From JAPHSX01 sp039714395 (GTDB lineage Bacteria > Pseudomonadota > Gammaproteobacteria > Thiohalomonadales > Thiohalomonadaceae): a DNA stretch of 64,000 nucleotides. Position 1 is the first letter of the stretch, and every line of letters starts with the position of its first letter. The notes under the pieces were generated by a model. It was not told the origin of the DNA. It saw only the letters and a list, made by a program, of their open reading frames with translations, and did no database searches. A program made the position numbers and the translations under genes. Of this stretch, positions 62,682 through 64,000 are shown piece after piece. The stretch is from positions 41,386 to 105,385 of the forward strand of contig JBDLJH010000011.1 in NCBI GenBank assembly GCA_039714395.1, in the 5' to 3' direction.

Positions 62682-62850
62682 GAGACGTGGTGTACTTGGA
62701 ACCTGAATTTACAGGGTTTAGTTAAATAGCTTAGAGCACTTTGGTGTTCAAAATCGCGAGAGAGAATGTAGCAATGCGAGACCTGACTATGTTGTTTTTA
62801 TATGCCCCCCGTTGTTCTTTGTCTCACCACTTAACAGCTGAGTCTTAAAT

Positions 62851-63891
62851 ATGGAATATGCAGGAAAGGAGTCGAAGCTCACAGCTTACAGTGATGTGGA
62901 TTTCAGGCGGCCGGTATTGATAGGCTTGCTGGCATTTGTTCTGGCTTTTCTTGGTTGGCACTCTGTTGCGGAATACTTGTATGGAATAAGAATGCTGGCC
63001 ATCTTTGAGGGGGCTTTCGCCTGCTACTCACTACTTCTCCTCTACTTTGTCATAAAACAACCATACTCGAAGTGGTTGGCGTTAGCCCTCGTCGTGCCAG
63101 GCTTGTCACTGATACTACTGGTAATGTTCCACCCTGACACTCCCAAGAATGCATTCATCTGGATTTTCCTGGTGCCTGTGCTTACATACTCACTGCTGGG
63201 GCGGTATTTAGGTTTTCTTCTAACGCTGTTTTGTTCCATACTGGCGCTGATCTCCTATCTTTCAAAATATGGAAATATCGTAGATCGGATCAATTTACTC
63301 ATCATTATCGATGTTGTGATATGCATGAGCATCATCTGGGTTATTTCCCATCTTTATGAGCGGTATCGTGAAATGAGCAGCAAGGCTTTGCACCTGCTGG
63401 CCACTACCGATGAGTTGACAGGACTCTACAATCGCAGACAAATGGAGAAGGCATTCAAACACCTTTCCATGGTGGCAGACAGACAGCAACAATTGCTTGC
63501 GGTTGTCGTAATGGATCTTGACCATTTCAAGAAGGTCAATGACCAGTGGGGGCATGATGCTGGTGATGCAGTGCTGGTACATGTTGCAAAACTTCTGCGC
63601 GATGGCCTGAGACAGAGTGACTGGGCATTTCGAACCGGTGGGGAGGAGTTCTGCCTACTTCTGCCGGTCGAAGGATATGAGGGAGCGATAAAAGCCGCGG
63701 ATACCGTACGTCAATCAATTGCTGATACCCCCTGCCATCACGGCGAACTCTCCATCCCCCTCTCCGCCAGTATTGGCATTGCACTGTACCCAAATGATGG
63801 AAGTGATTATGAAAATTTGCTGCAGCTTGGTGACCAGCACATGTACCGAGCGAAAGAGCAGGGACGCAACCGGATTATAGCGAGCAATTAA
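62851..63891 (+). CDS. Membrane diguanylate cyclase (GGDEF)
   Basis: Makes cyclic di-GMP. 346 residues: a hydrophobic N-terminal half (about six membrane helices from 20 to 168, a MASE-like sensor) and a C-terminal GGDEF domain (about 183-345). The active site is GGEEF at 263-267, with DHFKKVNDQWGHDAGD before it. The product-inhibition I-site RxxD is present as RQSD at 254-257, five residues before GGEEF. No operon partners are visible. Confidence 0.92.
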   Translation: MEYAGKESKLTAYSDVDFRRPVLIGLLAFVLAFLGWHSVAEYLYGIRMLAIFEGAFACYSLLLLYFVIKQPYSKWLALALVVPGLSLILLVMFHPDTPKNAFIWIFLVPVLTYSLLGRYLGFLLTLFCSILALISYLSKYGNIVDRINLLIIIDVVICMSIIWVISHLYERYREMSSKALHLLATTDELTGLYNRRQMEKAFKHLSMVADRQQQLLAVVVMDLDHFKKVNDQWGHDAGDAVLVHVAKLLRDGLRQSDWAFRTGGEEFCLLLPVEGYEGAIKAADTVRQSIADTPCHHGELSIPLSASIGIALYPNDGSDYENLLQLGDQHMYRAKEQGRNRIIASN

Positions 63892-64000
63892 TGGGGACTG
63901 TCCCTGAGGAATCCCCACAAATCTTCAAAGAAATTCAATAAGTTAGCACTTATTTTCACCTTATAGGGAACATGCATGGTGTTTTGCGATCAGATCACGG
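63892..64000. other. Right-edge non-coding stretch
   Basis: No gene start is visible in the last 109 bp. GGGGACTGTCCC (63893-63904) directly after the GGDEF stop, with ATCCCC just beyond, is a short palindromic motif that could be a REP-like or terminator hairpin, but it lacks a T tract. Too short to say more. Confidence 0.35.

Noticed and set aside
1..64000. CRISPR arrays, tRNA/rRNA genes, prophage or toxin-antitoxin/defence islands
   Set aside because: Looked for in all spacers; no regularly spaced repeats, cloverleaf-like sequences, integrase or recognisable defence genes were seen by eye. No computational scan was run.

Overview
The window is a near-continuous run of gammaproteobacterial chromosome, moderately GC-rich by eye, with tightly packed genes, many short overlaps and several GTG or TTG starts. 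No prophage, CRISPR array, tRNA or rRNA gene was seen. Gene order matches the leuCDB-asd-usg-fimV-truA-trpFBA-accD-folC-dedD-cvpA-purF-metZ and dapD/glnD-map-rpsB-tsf-pyrH-frr-uppS-cdsA-dxr-rseP-bamA-skp-lpxD-fabZ-lpxA blocks known from Pseudomonas and related gammaproteobacteria. An octaheme c-type cytochrome at the left edge and GnnA/GnnB-type enzymes beside lpxB suggest a respiratory or chemolithotrophic, sulfur-oxidiser-like lineage. That placement is inference; the genus cannot be read from the sequence.

Layout. 1-1250: 3' part of a multiheme cytochrome gene, then a gene-free stretch holding a MITE-like element with 18-bp perfect terminal inverted repeats. 1250-21374: an unknown gene and a LysR regulator divergent from leuC, then leucine (leuCDB), aspartate-family (asd, usg), fimV, truA, tryptophan (trpFBA), accD, folC, SPOR protein, cvpA, purF and metZ genes. 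21413-32629: small exported protein, methyltransferase, glycerate kinase, DUF455 ferritin-like protein, unknown secreted protein, host-attachment-type protein, HrpB and YoaA helicases, an outer-membrane protein gene broken by an amber codon, tsaB, and an SGNH esterase lipoprotein. 32881-37133: minus-strand lysine/peptidoglycan genes (dapE, yffB, a coiled-coil protein, dapD, dapC). 37216-40544: VOC protein, HD-GYP protein and a membrane class III nucleotide cyclase. 40790-57020: glnD and map (minus), then rpsB-tsf-pyrH-frr, isoprenoid and phospholipid steps (uppS, cdsA, dxr), envelope assembly (rseP, bamA, skp) and lipid A synthesis (lpxD, fabZ, lpxA). 57070-60270: lpxB convergent to lpxA, in a minus-strand operon gnnA-gnnB-lpxB. 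60457-63891: a second class III cyclase, rnhB and a membrane diguanylate cyclase.

Main points. (1) gnnA-gnnB-lpxB opposite lpxA, with Met at LpxA residue 169 (the chain-length ruler position), predicts lipid A built on 2,3-diamino-2,3-dideoxyglucose with short (C10-like) 3-hydroxyacyl chains. (2) Three intergenic spacers (leuB-asd, purF-metZ, lpxD-fabZ) carry long imperfect hairpins of the same architecture, probably one repeat family. (3) A perfect 7-1-7 palindrome with LysR T-N11-A geometry covers the lysR start codon between lysR and leuC. (4) Two catalytically intact class III cyclases, one HD-GYP protein and one GGDEF protein lie within 27 kb, at the places where conserved gene order is interrupted. 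I found no convincing wholly new multi-gene system; the lipid A cluster and the hairpin family are the best leads.
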